A stretch of 64,000 nt of DNA from Pelagihabitans sp963710535 (GTDB taxonomy: Bacteria; Bacteroidota; Bacteroidia; Flavobacteriales; Flavobacteriaceae), in the NCBI GenBank assembly GCA_963710535.1, contig CAVQAW010000008.1:248001-312000 (forward strand), given 5' to 3'. Shown here one piece after another: positions 19,065-28,195 of this stretch. Both the position numbers and the translations under genes were made by a program. How positions within the stretch are numbered: position 1 is the first letter of the stretch; the number at the start of each line of letters is the position of its first letter. The notes under the pieces were generated by a model. That model searched no databases, was not told where the DNA came from, and saw nothing but the letters and a program-made list of their open reading frames with translations.

Positions 19065-21059
19065 TTAACGTATGAATTCAAGGTTTTTGGCCAATGCTCC
19101 GTGGTTCTGAAGGCCTTCTGTAAGCCATGCCCTGTAGGTTTCGGCATCGGTACTTTGAATGGAGGCATTCAATACGTCAAGCTCTGGAGAAAGCAATACA
19201 TAGTAAGGTTGCGAAGCCGCACCAAAATTAAGGGTTTGAAAAGTGCCCCATTTCTGTCCTATGGTCTTGATCCGTTTAACGCGCCCAGAGTCGAAACGAT
19301 AATCGAACTGTTGTTCTTCAGGAAGCTCGGCGCCATCATCGACATAAAGGGAAATCAGGACAAAATCATCCTTCAACAAGGGATATACCCCGGCATCGCT
19401 CCACACATTTTCTTCCATTTTCCTACAATTGGCACAGGCCCAACCGGTAAAATCAAGCAAAATGGGCTTGCCGACCTTTTTTGCATGGGCCACGCCCTCA
19501 TCAAAATCCTTAAAACAATCAATGCCCAACGGACATTCGCTCTGTTGTTCGAAAAGGCTGTAGAAATCAGGGGGCGGGAGACCGCTCAACAATTTCAGAT
19601 CGATCACTTTGGCCACTCCCAAAATCAAATAAAGGGCAAAACCCAAGGTGACCAAACCAAAAGCCTTCCTGGTTTTCGAGAGGGTTTGTTTGGGCCCATC
19701 ATGTGGAAATCGGAATAGGCCGAACAGGTAAATGGTCATCAAAAGGAACAGGAGAATCCAGATCACTAAGAAGACCTCGCGCTTGAGTAGTCCCCAATGC
19801 CCCACCAAGTCGGCATTGGACAGAAATTTCAACGCCAAGGCCAACTCCAAAAAACCGAGCACTACTTTTACCGTGGTCATCCACCCGCCCGATTTAGGAA
19901 GGGAATTCAGCCAAGCGGGAAACAAGGCAAAGAGCCCGAACGGGAGGGCCAATGCCACTCCGAAACCGGTCATCCCGGCCGAAAGGTTGGTCGCCACATC
20001 ACCTTCGGCCAGGGCGGTACTCCCCAATAAGCCTCCCAATATGGGGCCCGTACAGGAAAAGGATACAATCGCCAGGGTCACTGCCATAAAAAAGATGCCC
20101 ACTGCCCCACCTATGCTACTGGAGGCGGAATCCATCTTATTGGCCCATGAACTGGGCAACGTAAGTTCATAATATCCAAAAAAGGAAAACGCAAAAAACA
20201 CAAAGATCAAAAAGAACGCGATATTGAGCCAAACATTGGTCGCTATGGTGTTCAATATCTGAGAATCGATCGAATCGAAAAGGTGAAACGGTAGGCTCAG
20301 CAAGAAGTAGATCAGCACAATGAAAAACCCATAGAGCAAGGCATTGAAGATGCCTTTTGACTTCTTTCGGGACTGTTTCGTAAAAAATGAGACGGTTAAC
20401 GGTATCATGGGGAATACACAGGGGGTCAGCAGTGCGATAAGGCCCCCTAAAAATCCCAAGATGAAGATGCTCCACAGTCCACTGCCCGATCCCATTGCAG
20501 AGTCATTGCCATCATGGAGCAATTCCTTGTTCTTCAAATCGAGTTTTAGCTGGTCACCGATTGTAATACTGCGCGCATCAACCGCTTTTTCCTCAAGTAC
20601 CACGGCACTTCCGTCAAGAGAAAAGACAAAGTCAATATCTGCAGGGATACAAACTTCCTTGCAAACCTGGTAAAACAGGTTCACTTCAATCTGTCGAACC
20701 TCCGGTTTAAGCAATCTTATTTTTTGCGTAAAAACAAGGTTCTGCTTAAAGAAGGTTTCCTCTACCTCAAAAATATCACTGTATTCCTTTATCGTTTCGC
20801 TTTCTTCGGTTATACCCACCAATTCATAGTCCTCTCCAGCCCTCTTATAGATAAATTCACTGGGCAGGGAACCCCCTTCCGCCGTAAATTGCGAATACAC
20901 ATGCCAGCCTTCGAAAATGCTGCCTTTGATGATAAGATCATATTCGGTGTCGGATATCTTGTCGATTTCATGGGACCAGAGCACCGGGTCATCATCATCC
21001 TGAGAAAATATACACAAGGTATTGAATAACAATACTATATATATTATGATCTGTTTCAT
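19065..21059 (-). CDS. dsbD: Thiol:disulfide interchange protein DsbD-like
   Basis: 664 aa. Signal peptide, then a periplasmic DsbD alpha-like domain with a Cys pair (YQVCKEVCIP, near residue 132), a central membrane domain with eight or so segments (LTPCVFPMIPLTVSFF; the partner Cys in SCTGPILGG), and a C-terminal thioredoxin domain with the CANC active site in TGWACANCRKMEE (near residue 540). It passes electrons from the cytoplasm to periplasmic thiol proteins. The ATG overlaps the tilS stop by 4 bp (ATGA), so the two are translationally coupled. Confidence 0.93.
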   Translation of the reverse strand: MKQIIIYIVLLFNTLCIFSQDDDDPVLWSHEIDKISDTEYDLIIKGSIFEGWHVYSQFTAEGGSLPSEFIYKRAGEDYELVGITEESETIKEYSDIFEVEETFFKQNLVFTQKIRLLKPEVRQIEVNLFYQVCKEVCIPADIDFVFSLDGSAVVLEEKAVDARSITIGDQLKLDLKNKELLHDGNDSAMGSGSGLWSIFILGFLGGLIALLTPCVFPMIPLTVSFFTKQSRKKSKGIFNALLYGFFIVLIYFLLSLPFHLFDSIDSQILNTIATNVWLNIAFFLIFVFFAFSFFGYYELTLPSSWANKMDSASSSIGGAVGIFFMAVTLAIVSFSCTGPILGGLLGSTALAEGDVATNLSAGMTGFGVALALPFGLFALFPAWLNSLPKSGGWMTTVKVVLGFLELALALKFLSNADLVGHWGLLKREVFLVIWILLFLLMTIYLFGLFRFPHDGPKQTLSKTRKAFGLVTLGFALYLILGVAKVIDLKLLSGLPPPDFYSLFEQQSECPLGIDCFKDFDEGVAHAKKVGKPILLDFTGWACANCRKMEENVWSDAGVYPLLKDDFVLISLYVDDGAELPEEQQFDYRFDSGRVKRIKTIGQKWGTFQTLNFGAASQPYYVLLSPELDVLNASIQSTDAETYRAWLTEGLQNHGALAKNLEFIR

Positions 21060-22363
21060 TGGTTCAATGTAAATTTTAGGATGCTATCTGTATTTTCGGT
21101 TACCTTGAACCGTTCATCGGCCCGTTTACCGATGACCCAGACCACCATATGATCGGAACAAAGCAACCATTGGCGGTCCTTGGAAATGGCATCGTATTTC
21201 TCGTCTTTGAAAAACTTCGAAAGTTTCTTGCTCCCTTTCATTCCAATGGGGTGAAAATAATCTCCTTTTTGCCATTTCCTAACGGTCAATGGATACTTTA
21301 ACGTTTTTTTGTCGGTATATAGTACATTTTTATTCGATTCGCCCATGGCCTTTACCTCTTCCATGACAAGAGGTACGGGCTGCTGTATTTCGGTCTGCCC
21401 TTCTTCAATCGCATAGGTCTTGGCATCCACTGCATGGCGTTCTTCCAAGAGCAATGCCTCCCTGGCCCTGACCAATCGGTGCGTCCTGGACAATACCTCC
21501 TTTCCGCTCATGGCGTCGATCAGGTGCGCGATATCGTTCCATGCGGTAAAACCATAATCAGAAAACAGACCATATAAATATCCGTTTAAGGGGTCTAAAG
21601 CCTTGAGGTCCTCGATTTTGATTTCTATGAAACCCTCTTTTTGGTGGAAGATTTCTTTTTTAAGTGCGGTTAATTGGTTTTTGAGCATGGCCGCCGTTTC
21701 TGACAGATGCGTTTGTGTCAGATTGAAATTTTCAAGAAAAGTTGGGTGCAACTCCTTTAAGTGGGGCACGATTTGATGCCTGATCTTGTTCCTGAGGTAT
21801 TTTGTTTCGGCGTTTGTTCGGTCTTCCCGCCATACCAATTTTTCCTGCTTGGCATAGTCTAGGATATTTTCTTTTGAAAACAACAAAAGCGGTCTGGAAA
21901 TCGATTCGGTCTTTTCGGGAATTCCAGTCAGGCCCTCAATACCGGTACCTCTTGAAAGATTGATCAGAAAAGTTTCCAGGTTGTCGTCGCCATGGTGGGC
22001 CGTGACCAAGGTTTTGTATTCGTTCTCCCGCATGAGTTCGGCAAACCAGGCATAGCGAAGTTCCCTGGCCGCCATCTGCAATGACAGTTTATGGTGGTTG
22101 ATATAGCCAAGGGTGTCGACATGGATCACATAAAACCTTTTCTTCAGGGCTTTGGCCAATCTCCCCACAAAATGCTCATCTTCCAGGCTCTCCTTGCCCC
22201 GCAGTTGAAAGTTGCAATGGGCTATGGAGTAATCAAGATTTAAAGTCTGACAAAGATGCGCCAGCACCACACTATCTACCCCCCCACTGCAGGCGAGTAG
22301 GAAAGGAGATTTTTGGAGCTCCGGAAAATGGTTTTCGATATGTTCGGCGAATTGTGCTAACAC
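21056..22363 (-). CDS. tilS: tRNA(Ile)-lysidine synthase
   Basis: 435 aa. Modifies C34 of tRNA-Ile(CAU) to lysidine using ATP. PP-loop motif SGGVDS at residues 26-31, then the N-type ATPase domain with HCNFQLRG and GHHxDD-like TAHHGDDNLETFLINL; the C-terminal TilS domain carries the family block RKWQKGDYFHPIGMKGSKKLSKF. The start codon is GTG (GTGTTAGCACAA); the homologous opening MLxxFxxHIxxHFP supports it. A TAACTTTG element ends only 5 bp upstream, so the message may be leaderless. Overlaps dsbD by 4 bp. Confidence 0.94.
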   Translation of the reverse strand: MLAQFAEHIENHFPELQKSPFLLACSGGVDSVVLAHLCQTLNLDYSIAHCNFQLRGKESLEDEHFVGRLAKALKKRFYVIHVDTLGYINHHKLSLQMAARELRYAWFAELMRENEYKTLVTAHHGDDNLETFLINLSRGTGIEGLTGIPEKTESISRPLLLFSKENILDYAKQEKLVWREDRTNAETKYLRNKIRHQIVPHLKELHPTFLENFNLTQTHLSETAAMLKNQLTALKKEIFHQKEGFIEIKIEDLKALDPLNGYLYGLFSDYGFTAWNDIAHLIDAMSGKEVLSRTHRLVRAREALLLEERHAVDAKTYAIEEGQTEIQQPVPLVMEEVKAMGESNKNVLYTDKKTLKYPLTVRKWQKGDYFHPIGMKGSKKLSKFFKDEKYDAISKDRQWLLCSDHMVVWVIGKRADERFKVTENTDSILKFTLNQ

Positions 22364-22367
22364 AGGG

Positions 22368-22375
22368 CAAAGTTA
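22368..22375 (-). promoter_or_regulatory. Bacteroidota -7 element for tilS
   Basis: TAACTTTG on the minus strand matches TAnnTTTG. It lies immediately before the GTG start of tilS, placing the transcription start at or very near the start codon. Confidence 0.55.
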
Positions 22376-22499
22376 GGAAGAATTGCCATTAAGGCAGGTA
22401 GATCCTTAAATAAACAAGGGAGGTGGGCCTTTTCCCGAACTTGCGCAGGTCAATTGAATTCATTTAGGGAATACATACTCGAAAACGGGGCCTTTATCC

Positions 22500-23036
22500 T
22501 CAAGCGAGACGTTCAAGAAACAAATCTAAAGCCTGTTGATGTTCCGATGCCAGACCTTTGTCCAGAATACCTGCTGTTTCCTCAAAGTTATCGGCGAAGG
22601 AAGGCAAGGAAAAAGTGGTCACCACTTCGGCCCCGAAACGGGGCAACATATTCTTGACCACCTCCAGACTGCCCATGGCGCCTCTTTTGCCCTTGGAAGT
22701 AGCCATGAGCATGATCTTTTTGTCTTGCAGGAACTTTCGTTCCAACCGCGATAGCCAATCGATCAAATTTTTAAAAAAGGCAGAGGGATTGCCGTTGTGT
22801 TCGTTTACCGAAATGATCAGGCCATCGGATTTCAGGATATCGTCCCTCAATTCTACCAATGAATTGGTAAAGCCATGTTCACGTTCATGATCTTCGCTGT
22901 ACATGGGGAAAGGCAAATAGTGCATGTTGATCAATTGCACTTCTTGCCGATCGATGAGCGAAGTGGTGTATTTAACGAGTTTATAGTTGATGGAGGTGGA
23001 AGAATTACTTCCCGCAAATGCCAATATTGCCGTCAT
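22500..23036 (-). CDS. NADPH-dependent FMN reductase family protein
   Basis: 178-aa flavodoxin-fold protein. The N-terminus ILAFAGSNSSTSINYKLVKY is the FMN phosphate-binding loop of the SsuE/ChrR/azoreductase family; later KSDGLIISVNEHNGNPSAFFKNLIDWLSR is the conserved NGS/P-type block, and KKIMLMATSKGKRG the second flavin-contacting loop. It likely reduces FMN or quinones with NADPH. Divergent from the acyltransferase-like gene at 23234. Stands alone, with no partner monooxygenase nearby. Confidence 0.88.
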   Translation of the reverse strand: MTAILAFAGSNSSTSINYKLVKYTTSLIDRQEVQLINMHYLPFPMYSEDHEREHGFTNSLVELRDDILKSDGLIISVNEHNGNPSAFFKNLIDWLSRLERKFLQDKKIMLMATSKGKRGAMGSLEVVKNMLPRFGAEVVTTFSLPSFADNFEETAGILDKGLASEHQQALDLFLERLA

Positions 23037-23101
23037 TCAGAATTTTTTGTGTTTAGTCGTCGAATTTACCGCAAAATATACAGACCTGTCTTTATTTTAT
23101 A

Positions 23102-23109
23102 TAATTTTG
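23102..23109 (+). promoter_or_regulatory. Candidate -7 element for the gene at 23234
   Basis: TAATTTTG matches TAnnTTTG and lies in the divergent intergenic region, giving a leader of roughly 120 bases to the GTG start at 23234. Confidence 0.4.
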
Positions 23110-23233
23110 CACCGCGAAACATCCAAACACCTTGTTTTGTAAGTATATAGGGATTGAAGACCAGTTGGTTGAATTGATTTAACATAGAATCCGGATCGAC
23201 TTTAAACCTCGAAATGGGAGTACCTAAATAACT

Positions 23234-24418
23234 GTGGAAAACAACAAAGCACGATTATATTTTATAGATGCCATGCGTGCCTGGGCCATCTTAATGATGC
23301 TACAAGGCCATTTCATCGACGGATTGCTAGACAACGCCTTCAGGGACGATCAAAATATGGCTTTTTCGATCTGGAAGTATTTTAGAGGCATTACCGCCCC
23401 CGTCTTCTTTACCGTTTCGGGATTTATTTTTACTTTCTTATTGATTCGGGGCGAAAATAATGGCTTGGAAAATCCACGCGTCAAAAAAGGCATCAAACGT
23501 GGATTGGAACTGCTTTTTATCGGGTATCTGTTACGCCTCAATCTATTCGGGCTCTTGAGCGGAGAAATTTACGATTCTTTCTATCTGATTGACGTACTGC
23601 ATTGTATCGGGCTTTCCATTCTTGGTATCATCGGGCTTTACCTGCTCACCCAAAAAAGCAGGAAATTTGTGTTGCCGATTACTTTTGTAGGTATCACGAT
23701 ACTATTGTTCTTCTTTGAGCCCTTATACAAAGACGCGAGCTTTGGTTACTTGCCCCAGGCATTTGCCAACTATATCACCAAAGCCAACGGTTCTGTATTT
23801 ACCATTTTGCCTTGGTTCGGATATGCTTCATTCGGTGCCTTCCTTTCCATCGTATTTACGAAATTCAAATCTGCCAGATATCTCTATCCGGTAGCGATAA
23901 GTCTATCGGCTGTTGCCGGCCTTACCTTGATGTTCTACTCATCGGAGTGGTTTTTGGCCCTTGCCAATAATACGGGAATCGAATTGTTCGGAAAAGTGTT
24001 TTCGAATAATTATTTGTTCATGCGATTAGGGGATGTATTGGTGGTATTTGCAATTTTCATGTCGATAAGAGGCTTGTTAAAAAATGCGACCTTGCTTAAG
24101 ATCGGGCAAAGCACCCTATCGATCTACATCATTCATTTTATGATTCTTTACGGCAGCTTGACCGGCTTGGGGCTATATCGTTTTTTAGATCACTCCCTTC
24201 ACCCTGCCATTGCGATACCAGGTGCGTTGGCCTTTATGGTGGTCTGTGCTTATTCGGCCTTGAAATACGAAACCCACAAAGAATACCTGAAGTCCGTTTT
24301 GAATGCTCGGGTAAAATCTACTTTGGTGACCATGGAACTTGTGACGGTTTCCCTTATCGATAACGCAAGGGTCCTTATATATAAGTTGTTGCGTTCTTTT
24401 GGCCTTGTGAAGGGTTAA
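23234..24418 (+). CDS. DUF1624 / heparan-alpha-glucosaminide acetyltransferase-like membrane protein
   Basis: 394 aa with about ten hydrophobic segments. The N-terminus ARLYFIDAMRAWAILMMLQGHFID carries the family's R/D-rich first helix and the conserved His used for transmembrane acetyl transfer in HGSNAT-type proteins; KYFRGITAPVFFTVSGFIFTFLL follows. The start is GTG (GTGGAAAACAAC), directly after an in-frame stop; the next ATG would cut off the conserved YFIDAMR motif. Probably acylates a cell-envelope sugar, but no partner glycan genes are adjacent. Followed 48 bp later by the CDGSH gene. Confidence 0.82.
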   Translation: MENNKARLYFIDAMRAWAILMMLQGHFIDGLLDNAFRDDQNMAFSIWKYFRGITAPVFFTVSGFIFTFLLIRGENNGLENPRVKKGIKRGLELLFIGYLLRLNLFGLLSGEIYDSFYLIDVLHCIGLSILGIIGLYLLTQKSRKFVLPITFVGITILLFFFEPLYKDASFGYLPQAFANYITKANGSVFTILPWFGYASFGAFLSIVFTKFKSARYLYPVAISLSAVAGLTLMFYSSEWFLALANNTGIELFGKVFSNNYLFMRLGDVLVVFAIFMSIRGLLKNATLLKIGQSTLSIYIIHFMILYGSLTGLGLYRFLDHSLHPAIAIPGALAFMVVCAYSALKYETHKEYLKSVLNARVKSTLVTMELVTVSLIDNARVLIYKLLRSFGLVKG

Positions 24419-24466
24419 TCCTCTTTGCATTTGGTTATCTTCCCCATCGTTAAAAATCTATAATAA

Positions 24467-24700
24467 ATGAGCAAAACAACCTACACCCCCATTAACATTA
24501 CATTGGAAAAAGACAAACGGTATGCATGGTGCACCTGTAGCCATAGTGAAACACAGCCCTTTTGCGACGGTACGCATCGGGCCCATGAAAAACCTGGATC
24601 TCTAGGTTTTGTTGCTGAAACGGATAAGGAAGCCTGGCTTTGTACCTGCAAGCAAACCGCCAATCCACCTTATTGCGACGGCACGCATAAAACACTTTAA
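24467..24700 (+). CDS. CDGSH iron-sulfur domain protein with two motifs
   Basis: 77 aa. Two CDGSH-type motifs, WCTCSHSETQPFCDGTH (residues 23-39) and LCTCKQTANPPYCDGTHK (about 58-75); each gives three Cys and one His for a redox-active [2Fe-2S] cluster. Small soluble protein, probably in electron transfer or Fe-S/redox sensing, by family. Terminated by a hairpin just after the stop, convergent with lpdA. Confidence 0.93.
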   Translation: MSKTTYTPINITLEKDKRYAWCTCSHSETQPFCDGTHRAHEKPGSLGFVAETDKEAWLCTCKQTANPPYCDGTHKTL

Positions 24701-24702
24701 AT

Positions 24703-24732
24703 AAAAAATCCCATCAAATTGATGGGATTTTT
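24703..24732. terminator. Bidirectional terminator between the CDGSH gene and lpdA
   Basis: Hairpin AAAAATCCCATC...GATGGGATTTTT with A and T runs on both sides, between convergent genes; can serve both strands. Confidence 0.85.
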
Positions 24733-24750
24733 AGTTGTAAATCTTTTGGA

Positions 24751-26157
24751 TTAAATGTGCAGGGCCCTGTTTCCCGTGGCCGCCAGTGCAGCTTCCTTCA
24801 CCGCTTCAGCATATGTGGGATGGGAGTGGCTCATTCGGGCTATGTCTTCTGCCGAAGCCCTAAATTCCATCGCTGTGACCGCTTCCGCAATCAAATCGGC
24901 ACAACGGGCTCCGATCATGTGGACCCCCAAAACCTCATCGGTCTTCTTATCGGCCAGAATTTTCACGAAACCATCCAGGTCCATACTGGCCCTTGATCGG
25001 CCCAATGCCCTCATGGGGAACTGCCCTACTTTGTAATCGACCCCAGCTGCTTTCAGTTCCTCTTCGGTCTTACCCACAGCAGCCACTTCGGGCCAGGTAT
25101 ATACGACCCCGGGAATGAGGTTATAATCGATATGCGGTTTTTGTCCGGCCAAAATTTCAGCCACTACCGATCCTTCTTCTTCCGCTTTGTGGGCCAGCAT
25201 GGCACCGCGCACCACGTCGCCGATCGCGTAAATGTTGGGCACGTTGGTCTGCAAATGATCATTGACCGCTATAGTTCCTTTAGGGTCTATTTTTACACCG
25301 GCCGCTTCAACGTTCAAACCATCGGTATAAGGCCTTCTTCCAACGGAGACCAAACAATAATCTCCTTTAAAAACGACTTCCTCACCTTTTTGGTTATCTG
25401 CCTTTACAATGACTTCGTTCCCTTTGCGTGCCACAGATTTCACTTTATGCGACAGGTTGAATGCCACTTTCTGTTTCTTCATCACCTTCATCAATTCCTT
25501 GGACAAGGCGGCATCCATTCCTGGAATGATACGATCCATGAATTCCACTACGGTAACTTCTGAGCCCAACCGCTTGTATACCTGCCCCAGCTCGAGCCCA
25601 ATGACCCCACCGCCGATCACGATCAGATGCTTGGGGATTTCTTTTAGTTTCAAGGCTTCCGTTGAGGTAATGATCCTTTCCTTATCGATTTTGATAAAGG
25701 GCAAGGTTGCCGGTTTTGACCCGGTTGCGATGATTATGTTCTTGGCTGCTATGGTTTCGGTCTTGCCATCATTTTTTTTGATGTTGACATGGGTGGCATC
25801 CTTGAAACTGCCCATTCCCTCGAAGACATCGATTTTATTTTTATCCATCAAAAACTTCACCCCGGCGCAGGTTTGGTCTACCACGGCTTGTTTTCTGGAA
25901 ATCATCTGGGCCAAGTTCACCTTGATTTCTCCCGGAATATCGATGCCGTGTTCCTTAAAATGGGTTATAGCATCCTCATAGTGGTGTGAAGAATCGAGAA
26001 GCGCCTTGGAAGGAATACAGCCTACGTTCAAACAGGTGCCTCCTAAAGTGCTGTATTTTTCAATGATTGCCGTCTTCATGCCCAACTGTGCGCAACGGAT
26101 TGCCGCTACATAGCCGCCGGGGCCAGATCCAATGATGGCTACGTCGTATTGTGTCAT
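24751..26157 (-). CDS. lpdA: Dihydrolipoyl dehydrogenase
   Basis: 468 aa from the ATG at 26157 (MTQYDVAIIGSGPGG); an earlier in-frame ATG adds 13 residues before the FAD-binding motif. FAD-binding GSGPGG at 10-15, redox disulfide GGTCLNVGCIPSK at about 40-52, NAD-binding GGGVIGLELG near 185, second FAD motif YAIGDV near 315, and catalytic dimer motif HSHPTYAEAVKEA near 445. E3 subunit of 2-oxo acid dehydrogenases and the glycine cleavage system; no E1/E2 genes in the window, so it acts in trans. Leader of about 55 bases from the -7 element at 26217. Confidence 0.96.
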   Translation of the reverse strand: MTQYDVAIIGSGPGGYVAAIRCAQLGMKTAIIEKYSTLGGTCLNVGCIPSKALLDSSHHYEDAITHFKEHGIDIPGEIKVNLAQMISRKQAVVDQTCAGVKFLMDKNKIDVFEGMGSFKDATHVNIKKNDGKTETIAAKNIIIATGSKPATLPFIKIDKERIITSTEALKLKEIPKHLIVIGGGVIGLELGQVYKRLGSEVTVVEFMDRIIPGMDAALSKELMKVMKKQKVAFNLSHKVKSVARKGNEVIVKADNQKGEEVVFKGDYCLVSVGRRPYTDGLNVEAAGVKIDPKGTIAVNDHLQTNVPNIYAIGDVVRGAMLAHKAEEEGSVVAEILAGQKPHIDYNLIPGVVYTWPEVAAVGKTEEELKAAGVDYKVGQFPMRALGRSRASMDLDGFVKILADKKTDEVLGVHMIGARCADLIAEAVTAMEFRASAEDIARMSHSHPTYAEAVKEAALAATGNRALHI

Positions 26158-26216
26158 AAAAAGAATTTTAACCAAAGACTGTTGGTTGTTGGGCATTGCC
26201 CCAGTCTTTTAAAAAG

Positions 26217-26224
26217 CAAAAATA
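26217..26224 (-). promoter_or_regulatory. -7 element for lpdA
   Basis: TATTTTTG on the minus strand matches TAnnTTTG, about 60 bp upstream of the lpdA ATG. Confidence 0.5.
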
Positions 26225-26287
26225 CGAATGTTTTACATTAGGGCAAGGCTACAATCCGGCATAAAAACACATGAACCGCCATCCATC

Positions 26288-26752
26288 TTAGTTGAGGTGT
26301 ATTGCCGTGCTGTGTTTCACCTCATTGATGACAAAAGAACTCTGTGTGCTTCCGATATGTTTTATTGCAGTGAGTTTGGTCACCATAAAGTCGCGATAGG
26401 CCTCCATATCGCTTACATGTATTTTTAAAAGGTAATCATGATCGCCGCTGATATGATAGCATTCGGCCACCTCTTCAAGTTTAAGGACTTCTTGTTCAAA
26501 CTGTAGCACAAAATCTTTGATATGTTGGATCAATTTTACATGACAAAAGGCCACAAACGATTTGTTGATCTTTTTCTTGTCGATCAGGGCCACATATTTC
26601 TGAATGGTACCGGTCTTCTCCAGTCTTTTGATGCGTTCATACACCGCGGTGGTCGACAGACCTAAGCTATTGGCATACTGTTTGGTAGTTTGCTTGGCGT
26701 CTTCTTGCAATAGGAATAGCAATTTCAGGTCGGTTTCATCGAGTTTATGCAT
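26288..26752 (-). CDS. Lrp/AsnC family transcriptional regulator
   Basis: 154 aa from the ATG at 26752 (MHKLDETDLKLLFLL); an in-frame ATG at 26785 lies upstream of or within the promoter region and is less likely. N-terminal winged HTH at 4-60 (NSLGLSTTAVYERIKRLEKTG), C-terminal RAM/ACT-like ligand domain at 65-145 (AECYHISGDHDYLLKIHV). Divergent from a Cys/Met-metabolism PLP lyase across 150 bp, the arrangement expected if it senses an amino acid such as methionine and controls the lyase. Confidence 0.92.
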   Translation of the reverse strand: MHKLDETDLKLLFLLQEDAKQTTKQYANSLGLSTTAVYERIKRLEKTGTIQKYVALIDKKKINKSFVAFCHVKLIQHIKDFVLQFEQEVLKLEEVAECYHISGDHDYLLKIHVSDMEAYRDFMVTKLTAIKHIGSTQSSFVINEVKHSTAIHLN

Positions 26753-26902
26753 GTCTTTTTCTGTTTTGGGATAAAAATATAACAAATTTAGTATTATAAT
26801 CTATTTTTTATGCATATTATAGTTTTATTTTCTATGCTATATAATTTATATTGATTTTTTATCTACTTTTTGATAATTTTATCCTCAAATTATTTTAATA
26901 TT
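26753..26902. promoter_or_regulatory. Divergent control region between lrp and the PLP lyase
   Basis: Very AT-rich 150 bp. TAAATTTG (26783-26790, minus strand) is a good -7 element for the regulator, with about 25 bases of leader. The palindrome TATGCATA at 26809-26816 sits midway and could contact a dimeric Lrp-type regulator. For the lyase, TACTTTTTG near 26863 is an imperfect -7 match (one extra T). Binding itself is inferred from layout. Confidence 0.45.
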
Positions 26903-28123
26903 ATGGATTATAAGGCATCAAATCATTTACAAGACCTGCAGTATTTTGGGGAATATGGCGGGGTGAATCCTTCCATTTCAGATTCATCGACCTATACCTT
27001 CCTGTCGGCAAAGACCATGTTCGATACCTTTGAGGGCAATACCGAGGGATGTTATCTGTACAGCCGACATTCTTCCCCTTCCAATCTTTATCTCGGCGAG
27101 GCGTTGGCCGCACTTGAAGGGACCCAAACCGCCAATGTCTATGCCAGTGGCATGGGGGCCATTACATCAGTGATCATGCAATGCTGTGGTGCCGGAGACC
27201 ATGTGGTAAGCAGCCGTACCATTTATGGGGGTACTTATGCCTTTATGAAAAACTTTCTGGCCAAATTCAATATTAGCACCTCATTTGTCGATACTACCAA
27301 AATAGAGGCCGTTGAAGCTGCCATTACCCCGAATACCAAGATGATCTATTGTGAGAGCGTCAGCAATCCCCTGTTGGAGGTCGCCGATATCAAGGCGCTT
27401 TCCAAACTTGCCAAAAAATATGGAATACCCTTGGTAGTCGACAATACCTTTTCGCCCCTTACCATTGCCCCGGCACGTTTGGGAGCGGATATCGTAATCC
27501 ATAGCCTCACTAAATTTATCAATGGAACCAGCGATTGCGTGGCGGGAGCGGTCTGTAGCGATAAGTCTTTTTGCCTATCCCTTAAAGATGTCAATTCAGG
27601 TTCGGGCATGCTTTTGGGCAGTACCCTCGATAGCCTTCGCGCGGCATCGATTCTAAAGAACATGCGCACCCTTCATCTTAGGATGAAGACACACAGTGCC
27701 AACGCGCTCCATTTGGCCAAAAACTTTGAGCAAGACGGCCTTAGGGTAGTTTATCCGGGATTGGAAACCCATCCCGGACATGACGTTATGAAAAGCCAAA
27801 TGAATGCTGAATTTGGTTTTGGCGGCTTAATGACCTTGGATGTTGGCTCTTTGCACAATGCGAATGCACTGATGGAAATGATGCAGACCAGGAAGTTGGG
27901 CTATTTGGCCGTAAGCCTAGGGTTCTATAAAACACTTTTCAGTGCGCCCGGCACTTCCACTTCTTCAGAAATCCCCTTGGAAGAGCAAAAAAACATGGGC
28001 CTGAGCGATGGACTGATCAGGTTTTCGGTGGGACTGGACAACGATATTGCACGTACTTATGAAACGATGAAAGATTGCATGCAACAATTGGGAATCCTAA
28101 AAAAATCGAAAGTGCAAATCTGA
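26903..28123 (+). CDS. Cys/Met metabolism PLP-dependent enzyme, probable methionine gamma-lyase
   Basis: 406 aa from the ATG at 26903 (MDYKASNHLQDLQYFGEYGG). Fold-type I trans-sulfuration family: the PLP ring is stacked near YASGMGAI (about residue 84), the Asp is in VVDNTFSP, and the PLP lysine is in HSLTKFINGTSD at about 204; R in the C-terminal SVGLDN block binds the carboxylate. The active-site set YSRHSSPS near residue 55 is typical. Cystathionine gamma-synthase or beta-lyase is possible, but pairing with a divergent Lrp-type regulator fits a catabolic methionine gamma-lyase (methanethiol + 2-oxobutyrate + ammonia). The exact substrate is an inference. Confidence 0.85.
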   Translation: MDYKASNHLQDLQYFGEYGGVNPSISDSSTYTFLSAKTMFDTFEGNTEGCYLYSRHSSPSNLYLGEALAALEGTQTANVYASGMGAITSVIMQCCGAGDHVVSSRTIYGGTYAFMKNFLAKFNISTSFVDTTKIEAVEAAITPNTKMIYCESVSNPLLEVADIKALSKLAKKYGIPLVVDNTFSPLTIAPARLGADIVIHSLTKFINGTSDCVAGAVCSDKSFCLSLKDVNSGSGMLLGSTLDSLRAASILKNMRTLHLRMKTHSANALHLAKNFEQDGLRVVYPGLETHPGHDVMKSQMNAEFGFGGLMTLDVGSLHNANALMEMMQTRKLGYLAVSLGFYKTLFSAPGTSTSSEIPLEEQKNMGLSDGLIRFSVGLDNDIARTYETMKDCMQQLGILKKSKVQI

Positions 28124-28195
28124 TTCGAAACCCGTTTGGGCAATTTGCAGAACCGTGATAAAATTGTAATATTACGGAGCTTCTAAACCAACCCA

